In this document: positions 27,417 to 36,241 of the stretch, one piece after another
How positions within the stretch are numbered: the first letter of the stretch is position 1
How the letters are laid out: the number at the start of each line of letters is the position of its first letter
Source of the DNA: Actinomadura xylanilytica
Lineage (GTDB): Bacteria; Actinomycetota; Actinomycetes; Streptosporangiales; Streptosporangiaceae
Assembly (NCBI RefSeq): GCF_030283145.1
Contig: NZ_JASNWE010000002.1
Span: 1,178,001 to 1,242,000 of the forward strand
Direction of reading: 5' to 3'
Length of the DNA stretch: 64,000 bases
Program-made: the position numbers and the translations under genes
The notes under the pieces: generated by a model
Databases searched by the model: none
Told to the model about the DNA's origin: nothing
Seen by the model: the letters and a program-made list of their open reading frames with translations, nothing else

Positions 27417-28955
27417 GTGCCTCTCCGTGACGGACGTCTGAGCCACGACCTCGACCCCTCCGACCGCCCACCGCAGGACGCCTGCGGTGTCTTCGGCGTC
27501 TGGGTCCCCCCGGACCCGGCCGACCCGGCGGAGGTGAGCAAGCTCACCTACTACGGGCTCTACGCGCTCCAGCACCGGGGCCAGGAGTCGGCGGGCATCG
27601 CGGTCAGTGACGGTTCCCGCATCGTCGTCTTCAAGGACATGGGCCTGGTGGCCCAGGTCTTCGACGAGTCGGTGCTCAATACGCTGCGCGGCCATATCGC
27701 CGTGGGCCATTGCCGCTATTCCACCACCGGGTCCCCGACCTGGGAGAACGCCCAGCCCACCTTCCGGTCCACCGAGGACGGCGGGATGGCGCTGGCGCAC
27801 AACGGAAACCTGATCAACACCCTGGAGCTCGCCGACCGGCTCGACCCCCGCGAGCTGACCGCGACCACCGACACCGAGGTGCTGACCGCGCTGCTCGCCA
27901 CCCGGGCCCGCGCCGTCCGCGTCGAGGCCGCCGCGCGCGCCGCCGCCGCGGAGGCGGGCGGCACGGCGCCGGCCGCCCCGATCAAGTGGCAGGACGGGCC
28001 GCTCCAGGCCGCGCGGGAGATCCTCCCCGTCGCCCAGGGCGCCTACTCCCTGGTCTTCATGGACGAGGGCACCCTGTACGCGGCCCGCGATCCCGAGGGG
28101 ATCCGGCCGCTGGTGCTGGGCAACCTGGAGGACCGCGGCTGGGTCGTCGCGTCCGAGACCGCGGGGCTCGACATCGTGGGCGCCCGCTTCGTCCGCGAGA
28201 TCGAGCCGGGCGAGCTGATCGCGATCGACGCGGGCGGCGTCCGGTCCGAGCGGTTCGCCGAGGCGCGCCCCAAGGGCTGCCTGTTCGAGTACGTCTACCT
28301 GGCCCGTCCCGACACCTCGATCGCCGGGCGCAGCGTCCAGGCGACCCGGGTGGAGGTCGGCCGCCGGCTGGCCCGCGAGCACCCGGTCGAGGCCGACATG
28401 GTGATCCCGACGCCCGAGTCGGGCACCCCGGCGGCGATCGGCTACGCCGAGGCGTCGGGCATCCCGTACGGGCAGGGCCTGGTCAAGAACTCCTACGTCG
28501 GCCGGACCTTCATCCAGCCGTCCCAGACCATCCGCCAGCTCGGCATCCGGCTCAAGCTCAACCCGCTCCGCGAGGCGATCGAGGGCAAGCGCCTGGTCGT
28601 GGTGGACGACTCGATCGTGCGCGGCAACACGCAGCGCCAGGTCGTGGCGCTGCTGCGCGAGGCCGGGGCGGCCGAGGTGCACGTGCGCATCTCCAGCCCG
28701 CCGGTCTCCTGGCCGTGCTTCTACGGCATCGACTTCGCCACCAAGGCCGAGCTGATCGCCGGCAACCTCGACGTCGCGGGCATCCGGGACTGGATCGGCG
28801 CCGACTCCCTCGGCTTCATCGCGCTGGACGAGCTGATCGCCGCCTCCCAGATCGCCAAGGACAGCCTCTGCCGGGCCTGCTTCGACGGGGTCTACCCGAT
28901 CGAGGTGGAGGCCGCCGCCAGGGGCAAGCACCTGCTGGAGCCGTCCCGATCGTGA
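27417..28955 (+). CDS. purF: Amidophosphoribosyltransferase
   Basis: A 512-residue enzyme for the first committed step of purine synthesis (PRPP + glutamine to phosphoribosylamine). A short propeptide precedes the nucleophile Cys (DACGVFGVW, Cys23), as in the self-processing Bacillus-type enzymes. The Ntn glutaminase half (ALQHRGQESAGIA, GHCRYSTTGSP) is followed by the PRPP-binding loop RLVVVDDSIVRGNT near residue 393. Cys near 432, 484 and 487 (WPCFYGIDF, LCRACFDG) would hold the 4Fe-4S cluster. An alanine-rich insertion lies near residues 165-185. The GTG at 27417 is eight bases after a TACACT element, so leaderless translation is possible; an ATG at 27372 is the alternative. Confidence 0.95.
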   Translation: MPLRDGRLSHDLDPSDRPPQDACGVFGVWVPPDPADPAEVSKLTYYGLYALQHRGQESAGIAVSDGSRIVVFKDMGLVAQVFDESVLNTLRGHIAVGHCRYSTTGSPTWENAQPTFRSTEDGGMALAHNGNLINTLELADRLDPRELTATTDTEVLTALLATRARAVRVEAAARAAAAEAGGTAPAAPIKWQDGPLQAAREILPVAQGAYSLVFMDEGTLYAARDPEGIRPLVLGNLEDRGWVVASETAGLDIVGARFVREIEPGELIAIDAGGVRSERFAEARPKGCLFEYVYLARPDTSIAGRSVQATRVEVGRRLAREHPVEADMVIPTPESGTPAAIGYAEASGIPYGQGLVKNSYVGRTFIQPSQTIRQLGIRLKLNPLREAIEGKRLVVVDDSIVRGNTQRQVVALLREAGAAEVHVRISSPPVSWPCFYGIDFATKAELIAGNLDVAGIRDWIGADSLGFIALDELIAASQIAKDSLCRACFDGVYPIEVEAAARGKHLLEPSRS

Positions 28956-29007
28956 GCGGGATCGTTCCAGCGCAGGCCTTCCCGATCACCACCGAGAGGA
29001 CCAGAGC

Positions 29008-30039
29008 ATGAGCGGCACCTCGTACGAGGCCGCCGGGGTCGACATCGCGGCGGGCGAACGCGCCGTCGAGCTGATGAAGTCCCGCGTCGCGCGGTCGTGG
29101 CGGCCCGAGGTGGTCGACGACGCCAGCGGCTTCGCGGGGCTCTTCGACGCCTCGGCCTTCCTGCGCTACCGGCGCCCGCTGCTGGCCACCTCCACCGACG
29201 GCGTCGGCACCAAGGTCGACCTCGCCCGCCGCCTCGGGATCTACGACACCGTGGGGCACGACCTGGTCGGCATGGTGGTCGACGATCTGGCCGTCTGCGG
29301 CGCCGAGCCGCTGTTCATGACCGACTACATCGCCTGCGGCAAGGTCATCCCCGAGCGGATCGCCGACCTGGTGGGCGGTATCGCCGACGGCTGCGCCCTC
29401 GCCGGCTGCGCCCTGGTGGGCGGCGAGACCGCCGAGCACCCGGGACTCCTCGGGCCGGACGAGTTCGACATCGCCGGCGCCGGGACGGGCGTCGTCGAGG
29501 CCGACGAGCTGCTCGGGCCGGGCCGGGTCCGGCCCGGCGACGCGGTCCTGGCGATGGCCTCGTCCGGCATCCACTCCAACGGCTACTCGCTGGTCAGGCA
29601 CATCCTGGCCCGCACCGGCCTGACCCTGGAGGCGCAGCCGGGCGACCTTTCCCGTCCCCTGGGTGAGGAACTCCTCACTCCGACGCGGATCTATGCCCAG
29701 GACTGCCTCGCGCTCACCCGGGCCGGCGGGGTCCGGGCGTTCGCGCACATCACCGGCGGCGGGCTGACCGCCAACCTGGCCCGCTCCCTGCCGCCCACGG
29801 CGGACGCCGTCCTGCGGCGCTCCTCCTGGACGATCCCGCCGCTCTTCGCGGTGCTCGCCGCGCACGGCGAGGTGCCGGCGGCCGAGATGGACAAGACCTT
29901 CAACCTGGGCGTCGGCATGGCCGCCATCGTCGCGCCCGACGAGGCCGACGCGGCGCTCCGCCTGCTGGCCTCCCGGGGCGTGCCCGCCTGGACGCTCGGC
30001 GAGATCGTCCCCGGCACCGGAACCGCCGTCTTCGGCTGA
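29008..30039 (+). CDS. purM: Phosphoribosylformylglycinamidine cyclo-ligase (AIR synthetase)
   Basis: A 343-residue AIR synthetase, converting FGAM to AIR with ATP. It shows TSTDGVGTKVDLARRLGIYD, DDLAVCGAEPLFMTDYIACG, LVGGETAEHPG and GIHSNGYSLVR, and the C-terminal AHITGGGLTANLARSLPP, in the positions usual for PurM, and a normal family length. It follows purF by 52 bases; GAGAGGACCAG upstream of the ATG serves as ribosome binding site. A terminator hairpin follows. Confidence 0.96.
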   Translation: MSGTSYEAAGVDIAAGERAVELMKSRVARSWRPEVVDDASGFAGLFDASAFLRYRRPLLATSTDGVGTKVDLARRLGIYDTVGHDLVGMVVDDLAVCGAEPLFMTDYIACGKVIPERIADLVGGIADGCALAGCALVGGETAEHPGLLGPDEFDIAGAGTGVVEADELLGPGRVRPGDAVLAMASSGIHSNGYSLVRHILARTGLTLEAQPGDLSRPLGEELLTPTRIYAQDCLALTRAGGVRAFAHITGGGLTANLARSLPPTADAVLRRSSWTIPPLFAVLAAHGEVPAAEMDKTFNLGVGMAAIVAPDEADAALRLLASRGVPAWTLGEIVPGTGTAVFG

Positions 30040-30062
30040 CCGCCGACCGCCGTCTTCTGCTG

Positions 30063-30110
30063 ACCGCCGAGCCGCCGCCCGCCAGGAATCCCGGGGCGGC
30101 GCTCGGCGGT
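30063..30110 (+). terminator. Hairpin after purM
   Basis: ACCGCCGAGC (30063-30072) pairs with GCTCGGCGGT (30101-30110), with further GC pairing inside. It lies 24 bases after the purM stop. Confidence 0.65.
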
Positions 30111-30183
30111 CACATGAGTGTGACCGCTGAGAGACAGGACCAGAGCGTCCCGGCCCGTCCGGACGGCCTGGCACGGGCGATTC

Positions 30184-30405
30184 GTGCGGCTGAGGGGGCT
30201 TCTGAGGCGTTGGGCCGGTCCGCTGGTGGTTCTGGTCGGCCTCGGCGCGTACAGGACGCTGGCGCCCATGGGATGGGCGCATGCGGACACCGTCCGCTAT
30301 CGGCTGCCGGTCACGGGCGTGCCCGCCACGCCCGTACCCCAGTCTGCGGTCACGCCAGGTGCACGAATGCCACTGCCCGGCTCGAATGGCCGGGCAGTGG
30401 CATGA
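30184..30405 (+). CDS. Doubtful small secreted protein
   Basis: A 73-residue frame (GTG start) with a basic N-terminus, one hydrophobic stretch (AGPLVVLVGLGAYRTL) and a possible cleavage after WAHA. There is no ribosome binding site, and the frame runs through the 14-bp hairpin at 30367-30403. No similarity is recognised. It may be chance. Confidence 0.25.
   Translation: MRLRGLLRRWAGPLVVLVGLGAYRTLAPMGWAHADTVRYRLPVTGVPATPVPQSAVTPGARMPLPGSNGRAVA
30367..30403. terminator. 14-bp perfect hairpin between convergent genes
   Basis: ATGCCACTGCCCGG (30367-30380) pairs exactly with CCGGGCAGTGGCAT (30390-30403) around a nine-base loop. It lies 14 bases beyond the stop of the minus-strand DUF3073 gene, so it is probably its terminator. 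Confidence 0.75.
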
Positions 30406-30417
30406 TGCCTGTGCCGA

Positions 30418-30627
30418 TCAACGACTGGAGGGGCCGTCCTTGGGCTCCTCGGTGCCGTAGTCGTCGGCGTAGTCGGCGTATTTCTCGGCGAGCTCGTCGT
30501 AGTCTTCGCCGGAGGAGTCGTTGACTCCCAGCTCGCTCTTCAGGCGGTCGAGGTCTGTGCCGCCGCTGTTGTACTTAAGCTGGCGGGCAACTTTTACCTG
30601 CTTGGCCTTGGCTCGGCCGCGACCCAT
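30418..30627 (-). CDS. DUF3073 protein
   Basis: A 69-residue protein starting MGRGRAKAKQVKVARQLKYN, the invariant opening of DUF3073, followed by DLDRLKSELG and an acidic tyrosine-rich tail (DYDELAEKYADYADDYG). It is a conserved actinobacterial protein of unknown role, found next to purM and the amino-acid dehydrogenase in Streptomyces as well. A GAGGGGG sequence precedes the ATG. An upstream in-frame ATG (30711) would add 28 unconserved residues. Confidence 0.92.
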   Translation of the reverse strand: MGRGRAKAKQVKVARQLKYNSGGTDLDRLKSELGVNDSSGEDYDELAEKYADYADDYGTEEPKDGPSSR

Positions 30628-30954
30628 TGGCTCGACCCCCTCGATGGTCAGGGCTTTCGTGGGCCCATCAACGCGCGCGTGTACCACACGAACCGGTGCC
30701 TGATGAGCCATGCGTCAGTCACGGAACCAACCGTACCCGTTTTGCGCCCGGCTCGATACATCGTCGGTACGTGGCGGCACGCTCGTTGCGGAGATCCCCA
30801 GTGTATCGGGTGATTGCGAGTTCACCGACTTGGGTCGGGCTGCCCCGCCGGAGCGTGTGTTCAAGCGGAAACAGTCACTCACTGTAACTGCAAGGACACA
30901 CGTCCCGGCGGGGCGTGCGCGGGCGAGCGGGCGGCCGGGCGCGGTGCTCGCCGG
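30628..30954. other. Intergenic region with a large inverted repeat
   Basis: No gene is supported. It holds the promoter region of the DUF3073 gene and, at 30842-30914, a 19-base imperfect inverted repeat described separately. Confidence 0.5.
30842..30914. repeat. 19-base inverted repeat enclosing a second hairpin
   Basis: The left arm GCCCCGCCGGAGCGTGTGT (30842-30860) pairs with 30896-30914 at 17 of 19 positions. The 35-base loop contains a smaller hairpin, ACAGT-cactc-ACTGT (30871-30885). It lies 41 bases beyond the stop of the minus-strand dehydrogenase gene, so a terminator is the simplest reading. Confidence 0.6.
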
Positions 30955-32037
30955 CTAGAGCAGGATTCCGCGCAGGCGGCCGATCTCGGACATCCTCCGC
31001 TCGGCGAGGCGGTCCGCCGCGACCGCCGGGGGGACGCCCTCGTCGGCCGCGAGGGCGAAGATCCGCCGGGTGGTCTCGAAGATCCCGGACGCCCTGGCCC
31101 TGGCGCGGTCGAAGTCGAAGCCGTCGATCTCGTCGGCGACCTGGATCACGCCACCGGAGTTGACCGTGTAGTCGGGGGCGTACAGCACGCCGCGGTCGGC
31201 GAGCTGCTTCTCGATGCCGGTGTGGGCGAGCTGGTTGTTCGCGGCGCCGCACACGATCCGGGCGGTCAGCTCGGGCACCGTGGCGTCGTTGAGCGACCCG
31301 CCGAGCGCGCACGGCGCGTACACGTCCAGGCCGCTGTGGATCAGTGCGTCGTTGTCGGCGACGACCTCGACCTCCGGATGCCGCTCCCGCACCCGGGCGA
31401 CCGCGTGCTCGCTCACGTCGCAGACCACCACCTCGGCGCCGTCCTCGCGCAGGTGGTCGACCAGCCGGTGGCCGACCTTGCCGACGCCCTCGACACCGAC
31501 CCGCCGGCCGCGCAGGGTCGGGCCGCCCCAGACGGTCTCGGCGGCGGCGCGCATGCCCTGGAACACGCCGAAGGCGGTCAGGATGGACGAGTCGCCCGCG
31601 CCGCCGTGCTCGGCCGTCCGGCCGGTCACGAAGCGCGACTCGCGCGCCACGACGTCCATGTCCTCGCTGAAGGTGCCGACGTCGCACGCGGTGTAGTAGC
31701 GGCCGTTCAGCGACTGGACGAACCGCCCGTACGCCCGTAGCAGCGCCTCGGACTTGTCGGTGGCGGGGTCGCCGATGATGACCGCCTTGCCGCCGCCGAG
31801 ATCGAGTCCGGCGAGGGCGTTCTTGTACGCCATCCCGCGGGACAGGTTCAGCACGTCGGCGAGCGCGTCCTCCTCCGACCCGTAGGGGTAGAAGCGGGTG
31901 CCGCCCAGCGCGGGGCCGAGCGCGGTGGAGTAGATCGCGATGATCGCGCGCAGGCCGCTGGCCTCGTCCTGGCAGAAGACGACCTGCTCGTGTCGGGGTT
32001 CGGTGCCCTTGTGGGGCGCCCCGAAGACATTAGGCAC
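30955..32037 (-). CDS. vdh: Leu/Val/Phe-type amino acid dehydrogenase
   Basis: A 360-residue NAD-dependent dehydrogenase of the Glu/Leu/Phe/Val family, deaminating branched-chain amino acids to 2-oxoacids. The dimerisation/catalytic domain has LGGTRFYPYGSEEDALADVL, the glycine-rich GLDLGGGKAVI with catalytic Lys (SRGMAYKNALAGLDLGGGK), and the Rossmann domain starts at GVEGVGKVGHRLVDHL. The conserved GAANNQLA and APDYTVNSGGVI are present. The position between DUF3073 and bldC matches valine dehydrogenase in Streptomyces; its product would feed the bkd complex at 2-5.5 kb. The GTG at 32037 follows GAGGAGGG. Confidence 0.9.
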   Translation of the reverse strand: MPNVFGAPHKGTEPRHEQVVFCQDEASGLRAIIAIYSTALGPALGGTRFYPYGSEEDALADVLNLSRGMAYKNALAGLDLGGGKAVIIGDPATDKSEALLRAYGRFVQSLNGRYYTACDVGTFSEDMDVVARESRFVTGRTAEHGGAGDSSILTAFGVFQGMRAAAETVWGGPTLRGRRVGVEGVGKVGHRLVDHLREDGAEVVVCDVSEHAVARVRERHPEVEVVADNDALIHSGLDVYAPCALGGSLNDATVPELTARIVCGAANNQLAHTGIEKQLADRGVLYAPDYTVNSGGVIQVADEIDGFDFDRARARASGIFETTRRIFALAADEGVPPAVAADRLAERRMSEIGRLRGILL

Positions 32038-32173
32038 GGTAGTGCCCTCCTCTCTGTCTCTGGATCAGACTAAAGGCGGCCGGGGCCGTCCCGTCCGGTC
32101 CCCCGCCGCCGCGGCGGAGGTGTGATCATCTCCTTGAAGGACGCCGTGCGGCTCCGGCTCGTGTCACGATGCG

Positions 32174-33088
32174 ATGGTGCTTCCGTACGCCGCGTACCTA
32201 CGGGTATATGAGCCGGTGACCGCCTTCCCGGAACCGGCACGGACGCTGTGGACGGCCTATGCCGACTCCCGGCGGCGCCCGCGGCGGATGCACGCGCTCG
32301 GCGTCGAGCACCGGCAGGCCGCCCGCCGGCTGATCGCCGCGCCGCCCGAGGTGGTGCCGGAGCGGGAGAGCCCGGACGCCTACGTACGCCGCTCGGACGA
32401 CATGATCTTCATCTGTCCGTGGGAGACCCGGCTGCGCTCCTGGCTGGCGTTCGCGCGGTTCCGGCAGGAGACGCCGGCGGTGGCGGCGGCCTCGTTCGTC
32501 CCGCCGATGGTGGCCGAGCGGGCGATGGGCGAGTTCGGGCGGTGGAAGCGGTCGGGCCGTCCGCTGCACCCGTACATCCTGACCAGCAACTGGCACGTGC
32601 CGGTGGCCTGGTTCGTTCCGTTCGCCGGCACCGAGCGCTGCCTGCTGCTGGGCGCGGCGGGCACCGGCTACCGCGGATCGGCGGACGGTTCGCGTGAATC
32701 CGCAGGTCGTGGCCCTGTGACGGCCGCTCCGGCGCGTACGCTGATCTACGTCACCTCGATGTATGAGGCGCGCCGCCGCGTCGGGACCGCGATCCCGGTC
32801 GTGCGGGCCCGCCCCGGCACCGGGGAGGGCGGCCTGCTCGCGGCGGGACGGCTCGAGGCGCTCGAGCGCTGGCTGGACGGGTTCCATCCGCGCGCCCTGG
32901 TGGAGCTCGACTACGGCGGGCTGGTGCATCTGCTCGACGACGCGGCGCTCCGGGCCGACCAGTCGGTGGCCGAGACGGGCGTCGCCCTCGCCGCGATGGC
33001 GCGGGGCGAGGTGGAACTCACCGTCGCGATGTACAAGCGTCTCCTCGCTCGCTGGCGGCCCGTACGGGCCCTGGAGAGTGCGAACTGA
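32174..33088 (+). CDS. Conserved hypothetical protein upstream of bldC
   Basis: A 304-residue soluble protein (MVLPYAAYLRVYEPVTAFPE). Notable stretches are DDMIFICPWETRLRSWLAF, HPYILTSNWHVPVAWFVPFA, TLIYVTSMYEARRRV and LVELDYGGLVHLLDD. It lies in the same place as a conserved hypothetical between vdh and bldC in Streptomyces, so it belongs to the backbone rather than to accessory DNA. No catalytic motif is recognised. The ATG at 32174 has no strong ribosome binding site. Confidence 0.8.
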   Translation: MVLPYAAYLRVYEPVTAFPEPARTLWTAYADSRRRPRRMHALGVEHRQAARRLIAAPPEVVPERESPDAYVRRSDDMIFICPWETRLRSWLAFARFRQETPAVAAASFVPPMVAERAMGEFGRWKRSGRPLHPYILTSNWHVPVAWFVPFAGTERCLLLGAAGTGYRGSADGSRESAGRGPVTAAPARTLIYVTSMYEARRRVGTAIPVVRARPGTGEGGLLAAGRLEALERWLDGFHPRALVELDYGGLVHLLDDAALRADQSVAETGVALAAMARGEVELTVAMYKRLLARWRPVRALESAN

Positions 33089-33359
33089 ACAAATTTCCCG
33101 AATCCGCGCGCGATACGACTATACGTGTCGCTAGAATCACGCAGCGTGACCCAGTGGCCATGTAACACGCAGGCAGGGTGCCGCGTTCATGGATGTTCCT
33201 ACGCACCTGATGCCAGGTACTTGCTTGTTGCGTTGAGTGGTGGCAAGGTTACACGTTGTGATGTCATAGTGGCTCTTTCGGGCCATAGGGGACATCGTGA
33301 CCGCGCGAGGATCAATCGCAGGATCGCTGTCATCGGTCCACGGAGGAGAGGCCGCACAC

Positions 33360-33563
33360 ATGTCAGCACGTACGCCAGAGGCCGAGCCCCTGCTGACGCC
33401 GGCAGAGGTGGCGACGATGTTCCGCGTCGACCCCAAGACCGTCACTCGGTGGGCGAAGGCTGGAAAGTTGACGTCCATCCGCACCTTGGGGGGACACCGG
33501 CGCTACCGCGAGGCTGAGGTGCGGGCGCTGCTGGCGGGAATCCCGCAGCAGCGATCGGAGTAG
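33360..33563 (+). CDS. bldC: BldC developmental regulator
   Basis: A 67-residue MerR-like DNA-binding protein, almost the size of Streptomyces BldC. The winged helix-turn-helix LLTPAEVATMFRVDPKTVTR followed by WAKAGKLTSIRTLGGHRRYR is the diagnostic sequence. BldC binds head-to-tail on DNA and delays sporulation in Streptomyces. The ATG at 33360 follows GGAGGAGAGG. Upstream (33089-33359) is a long gene-free leader that probably carries its promoter. Confidence 0.95.
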   Translation: MSARTPEAEPLLTPAEVATMFRVDPKTVTRWAKAGKLTSIRTLGGHRRYREAEVRALLAGIPQQRSE

Positions 33564-33629
33564 CGCACTCCGACCGGCGGGCGCCGTCAGGTCCCGCCGG
33601 ACGCACGCCGCGCAAGTATTGGGGGGCGC

Positions 33630-33692
33630 CCAGGAGGCCGCTGAACAACCTCGCACGACATTCGGGCGAGGACGCGTTCAGGGGCCTCCTGG
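33630..33692 (+). terminator. Long hairpin downstream of bldC
   Basis: CCAGGAGGCCGCTGAAC (33630-33646) pairs with 33676-33692 at 16 of 17 positions, with a 29-base loop. It is the first of three hairpins in the gap between bldC and the convergent TetR gene. Confidence 0.6.
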
Positions 33693-33700
33693 ACGACGGT

Positions 33701-33735
33701 CCAGGACCACGATCATCCGAGAATCGCGGTCCTGG
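33701..33735. terminator. Second hairpin downstream of bldC
   Basis: CCAGGACCACGAT (33701-33713) pairs with ATCGCGGTCCTGG (33723-33735) with one mismatch and a nine-base loop. Confidence 0.6.
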
Positions 33736-33755
33736 GCCACTCACCGTTCGACCGG

Positions 33756-33785
33756 ATGTCCCGTTCGTGACAGCGGACGGGACAT
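33756..33785. terminator. Third hairpin, beyond the tetR stop
   Basis: ATGTCCCGT (33756-33764) and ACGGGACAT (33777-33785) form a perfect 9-bp stem. It lies about 70 bases downstream of the minus-strand TetR stop and may end that transcript. Confidence 0.5.
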
Positions 33786-33852
33786 TCGCATGCCCGCAGA
33801 CCGTCCAGAACGCTCAGAACACCGGGACGCCCCGGCCGGGACCGGCGGCGGG

Positions 33853-34593
33853 TCAGTGCTCGGTGCTCAGCTCCTGCTTGGAGAGGCGGTCGAAGAGGGC
33901 GCCGGTGCCCGGGTCGTGCTGCCCGGCGACGTGCAGCAGGACGATCAGCTGATCGACCAGGAGGCGCTCCAGTTCGGAGCGGGTCAGGTCGCGGTTCTCC
34001 AGCCAGTCGAGGCCGGCCGTCTCCACCGAGGCCATCCAGGAGCGCAGCGTGATGCGCAGGATCGGCTGCGGCGACTCGACGCCGACGGCCTGGAGGATCC
34101 GGCCCAGCAGGAGCTGCCGGATGCCGTCCACGATCTCGCCGACCTCGCCCGAACGATCGGCCGGGCCGCCGCGCAGTAGCGCGGTGAAGCCGGCGGCGTG
34201 GCTCTCGACGAAGTCGAAGTAGCGTTCCAGCGAGATCTGGAGCCGTTCGAGCGGCCGGCCCTCGGTCGGCGGTTCGAGCAGGACCGAGAGCTGCTTGGCC
34301 GCGCTGGCCAGAGCCGCGATGTAGAGCTCGTACTTCCCGCCGAAGTAGTGGTAGACCAGCGCGCGCGAGGCGCCCGCCGCGGCGGCCACGTCATCGATCG
34401 AGATGTCCTCGGGCGACCGGGTGCTGAACAGTTGCAGCGCGGCCTTGATCAGCTCGTCCCGCCGCTCGTCGACGCTGAGCCTGCGGCGGCTCCGTCCACT
34501 GCCGCCGCGCCCGCTCTGCCCGCTCTGTGCCTTACCTCCGGCCACCGCACGATCTCCCACCCGGGCAGCGTATCCGAGCATGCGTGAAGGCAC
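33853..34593 (-). CDS. TetR-family regulator
   Basis: A 246-residue TetR/AcrR repressor. A basic, disordered start (about residues 1-40) is followed by the helix-turn-helix DELIKAALQLFSTRSPEDIS ... AGASRALVYHYFGGKYELYI (about 46-92) and an all-helical ligand domain of about 150 residues (RYFDFVESHAAGFTALLRGG). Its ligand is unknown. The start is GTG at 34593 or ATG at 34581; neither has a clear ribosome binding site. No transporter or enzyme is adjacent on the same strand. Confidence 0.87.
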   Translation of the reverse strand: MPSRMLGYAARVGDRAVAGGKAQSGQSGRGGSGRSRRRLSVDERRDELIKAALQLFSTRSPEDISIDDVAAAAGASRALVYHYFGGKYELYIAALASAAKQLSVLLEPPTEGRPLERLQISLERYFDFVESHAAGFTALLRGGPADRSGEVGEIVDGIRQLLLGRILQAVGVESPQPILRITLRSWMASVETAGLDWLENRDLTRSELERLLVDQLIVLLHVAGQHDPGTGALFDRLSKQELSTEH

Positions 34594-34929
34594 GTCACGC
34601 CCGGTGAGCCGGGCCTCTTCCCGGCCGCCCGGGTGGCGCGCGCAGGAGTGTGATCCAGAACACCACAGGCCCGAACTCCCATTGGCGACGGCCCGTTACT
34701 CACTGTTGCGACGGTTTGGGGTGAAGGAGAGGCATCATGGCATCTCCTCGCGAGAGAGGAAGGTGCGCCGACCCCCGGAGCGGGCTCGGAGCGCCGCGGC
34801 GGCAGGTCCTACAGGCCCCCTGGACGGAGTGCCATGTCAGCTGGTGAAGGAACCCCCCCGCGCAACGAGAGGACGGCGCCGGGAGAGGGCGCGGTCCCCG
34901 CGCCGCGCAGCAGCACCGAGGGGAGAACC

Positions 34930-35955
34930 GTGCCCGCGCCCGCGCCGAAGCCCACCATCCGCAACGTCGCCGAGCGCGCGGGCGTGTCGAAGTCGCTGGT
35001 GTCCCTGGTGATGCGCGGGTCGCCGCATGTCAGCGAGCGGCGCAGGCAGGCGGTGCTGCAGGCCGCGCGGGAGCTCGGATACCGGCCGAACGCCGTCGCG
35101 CGCAGCCTGGTGGAGGGGCGCACCAGGCTGATCGGCGCGATCGTGGCCGACCTGCACAACCCGTTCTTCGCCGAGTTCCTCGACGGGTTGCAGGAGAGCC
35201 TGCACGGTGCCGGGCTGCGGATGCTGGTGGGCAGCGGGCGGTGGGATCCGCTGTTCGAGGCCGAGGCGGTCGAGGCGTTCCTGGAGATGCGGGTGGACGG
35301 GCTGGTGCTGCTCAGCGTCGTGCCCGAGTCGCTCAAGGAGGCGGCGGCCAGCGTCCCGGTGGTGGTGGTCGGCGAGCGCGACGTCGTCGGGGTCGACATC
35401 GTGGTCGACGACGACGAACTCGGCGCCAGCCTGGCCGTCGACCATCTCGTCGACCTCGGGCACCGGCGCATCGCGCACATCGAGGGGGCCCGCTCGACGA
35501 CCGCGCGCTACCGGCGCGCGGGGTACGAGAAGGCGATGCGGCGGCACGGGCTGACCGACGAGATCGTGGTGGAGGCGGGTGACTTCACCGAGGAGGGCGG
35601 CTACCGGGCCACCCGCGCGCTGCTGACCCGGGACCCGCGGCCCACCGCGATCTTCGCGCCGAACGACCTGGTGGCGACGGGCGCGCTGTCGGCGGCCGAC
35701 GAGCTGGGGCTGGAGGTGCCGGACGGGCTGTCGATCGTCGGGTACGACAACACGCACCTGGCGGCGATCCGGCACATCTCGCTGACCAGCGTCGACCAGC
35801 CGCGCCGCGACATGGGGCGGGTGGCCGCCGAGCTGCTCACCGCGCGGATCGGCGACCCCGGGCGGGTGCCCCGGCAGAACCTGGTCGTGCCGCACCTGGT
35901 CGTCCGCTCGACGACGGGCCCCGTTCCCAAGACGGGACCCGTCCTCGTGACCTGA
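34930..35955 (+). CDS. LacI-family regulator
   Basis: A 341-residue LacI/GalR repressor. The DNA-binding domain is TIRNVAERAGVSKSLVSLVM with the hinge helix region near residue 50-60 (YRPNAVARSLVEGRT), followed by a periplasmic-binding-like sugar domain (IGAIVADLHNPFFAEFLDGL, FAPNDLVATGALSAADELGL, SIVGYDNTHLAAIRHISLTS). The GTG at 34930 has GGGGAG upstream and gives the usual eight residues before the helix-turn-helix. An ATG at 34834 would add 32 disordered residues and also has a possible ribosome binding site. The nearest sugar transporter is 8 kb away. Confidence 0.9.
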   Translation: MPAPAPKPTIRNVAERAGVSKSLVSLVMRGSPHVSERRRQAVLQAARELGYRPNAVARSLVEGRTRLIGAIVADLHNPFFAEFLDGLQESLHGAGLRMLVGSGRWDPLFEAEAVEAFLEMRVDGLVLLSVVPESLKEAAASVPVVVVGERDVVGVDIVVDDDELGASLAVDHLVDLGHRRIAHIEGARSTTARYRRAGYEKAMRRHGLTDEIVVEAGDFTEEGGYRATRALLTRDPRPTAIFAPNDLVATGALSAADELGLEVPDGLSIVGYDNTHLAAIRHISLTSVDQPRRDMGRVAAELLTARIGDPGRVPRQNLVVPHLVVRSTTGPVPKTGPVLVT

Positions 35956-36241
35956 CCTGCCCTGACAGGTCTGCCCCGGCCCGCCTCTGCGGCCTGATCC
36001 GGTGGCCCGGCCTTCTCGGTGACCTGACCGTCCCGGTGCCGTGACGGTCCGGTGCCGCGACGGTCAGGTGGCCGGTGCACGCGAGGTCGATCGCCGTCCC
36101 GAACCGGTGGCCTGAAGGTAAGGGACGGGCCAAGCCTGCTTCGATCGTCCGGCCGGGGAAGGCCCGCGGGGGGTTAATGGGGGAGACCGCCGCAGGGCGG
36201 GGCGCAGGGAAGGGCCGAGGTCACCCAGGGGGGGTCGGAAC

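Noticed and set aside
34834..34929. Longer LacI start at 34834
   Set aside because: It adds 32 disordered residues before the helix-turn-helix; the GTG at 34930 has a better ribosome binding site. Kept only as an alternative.
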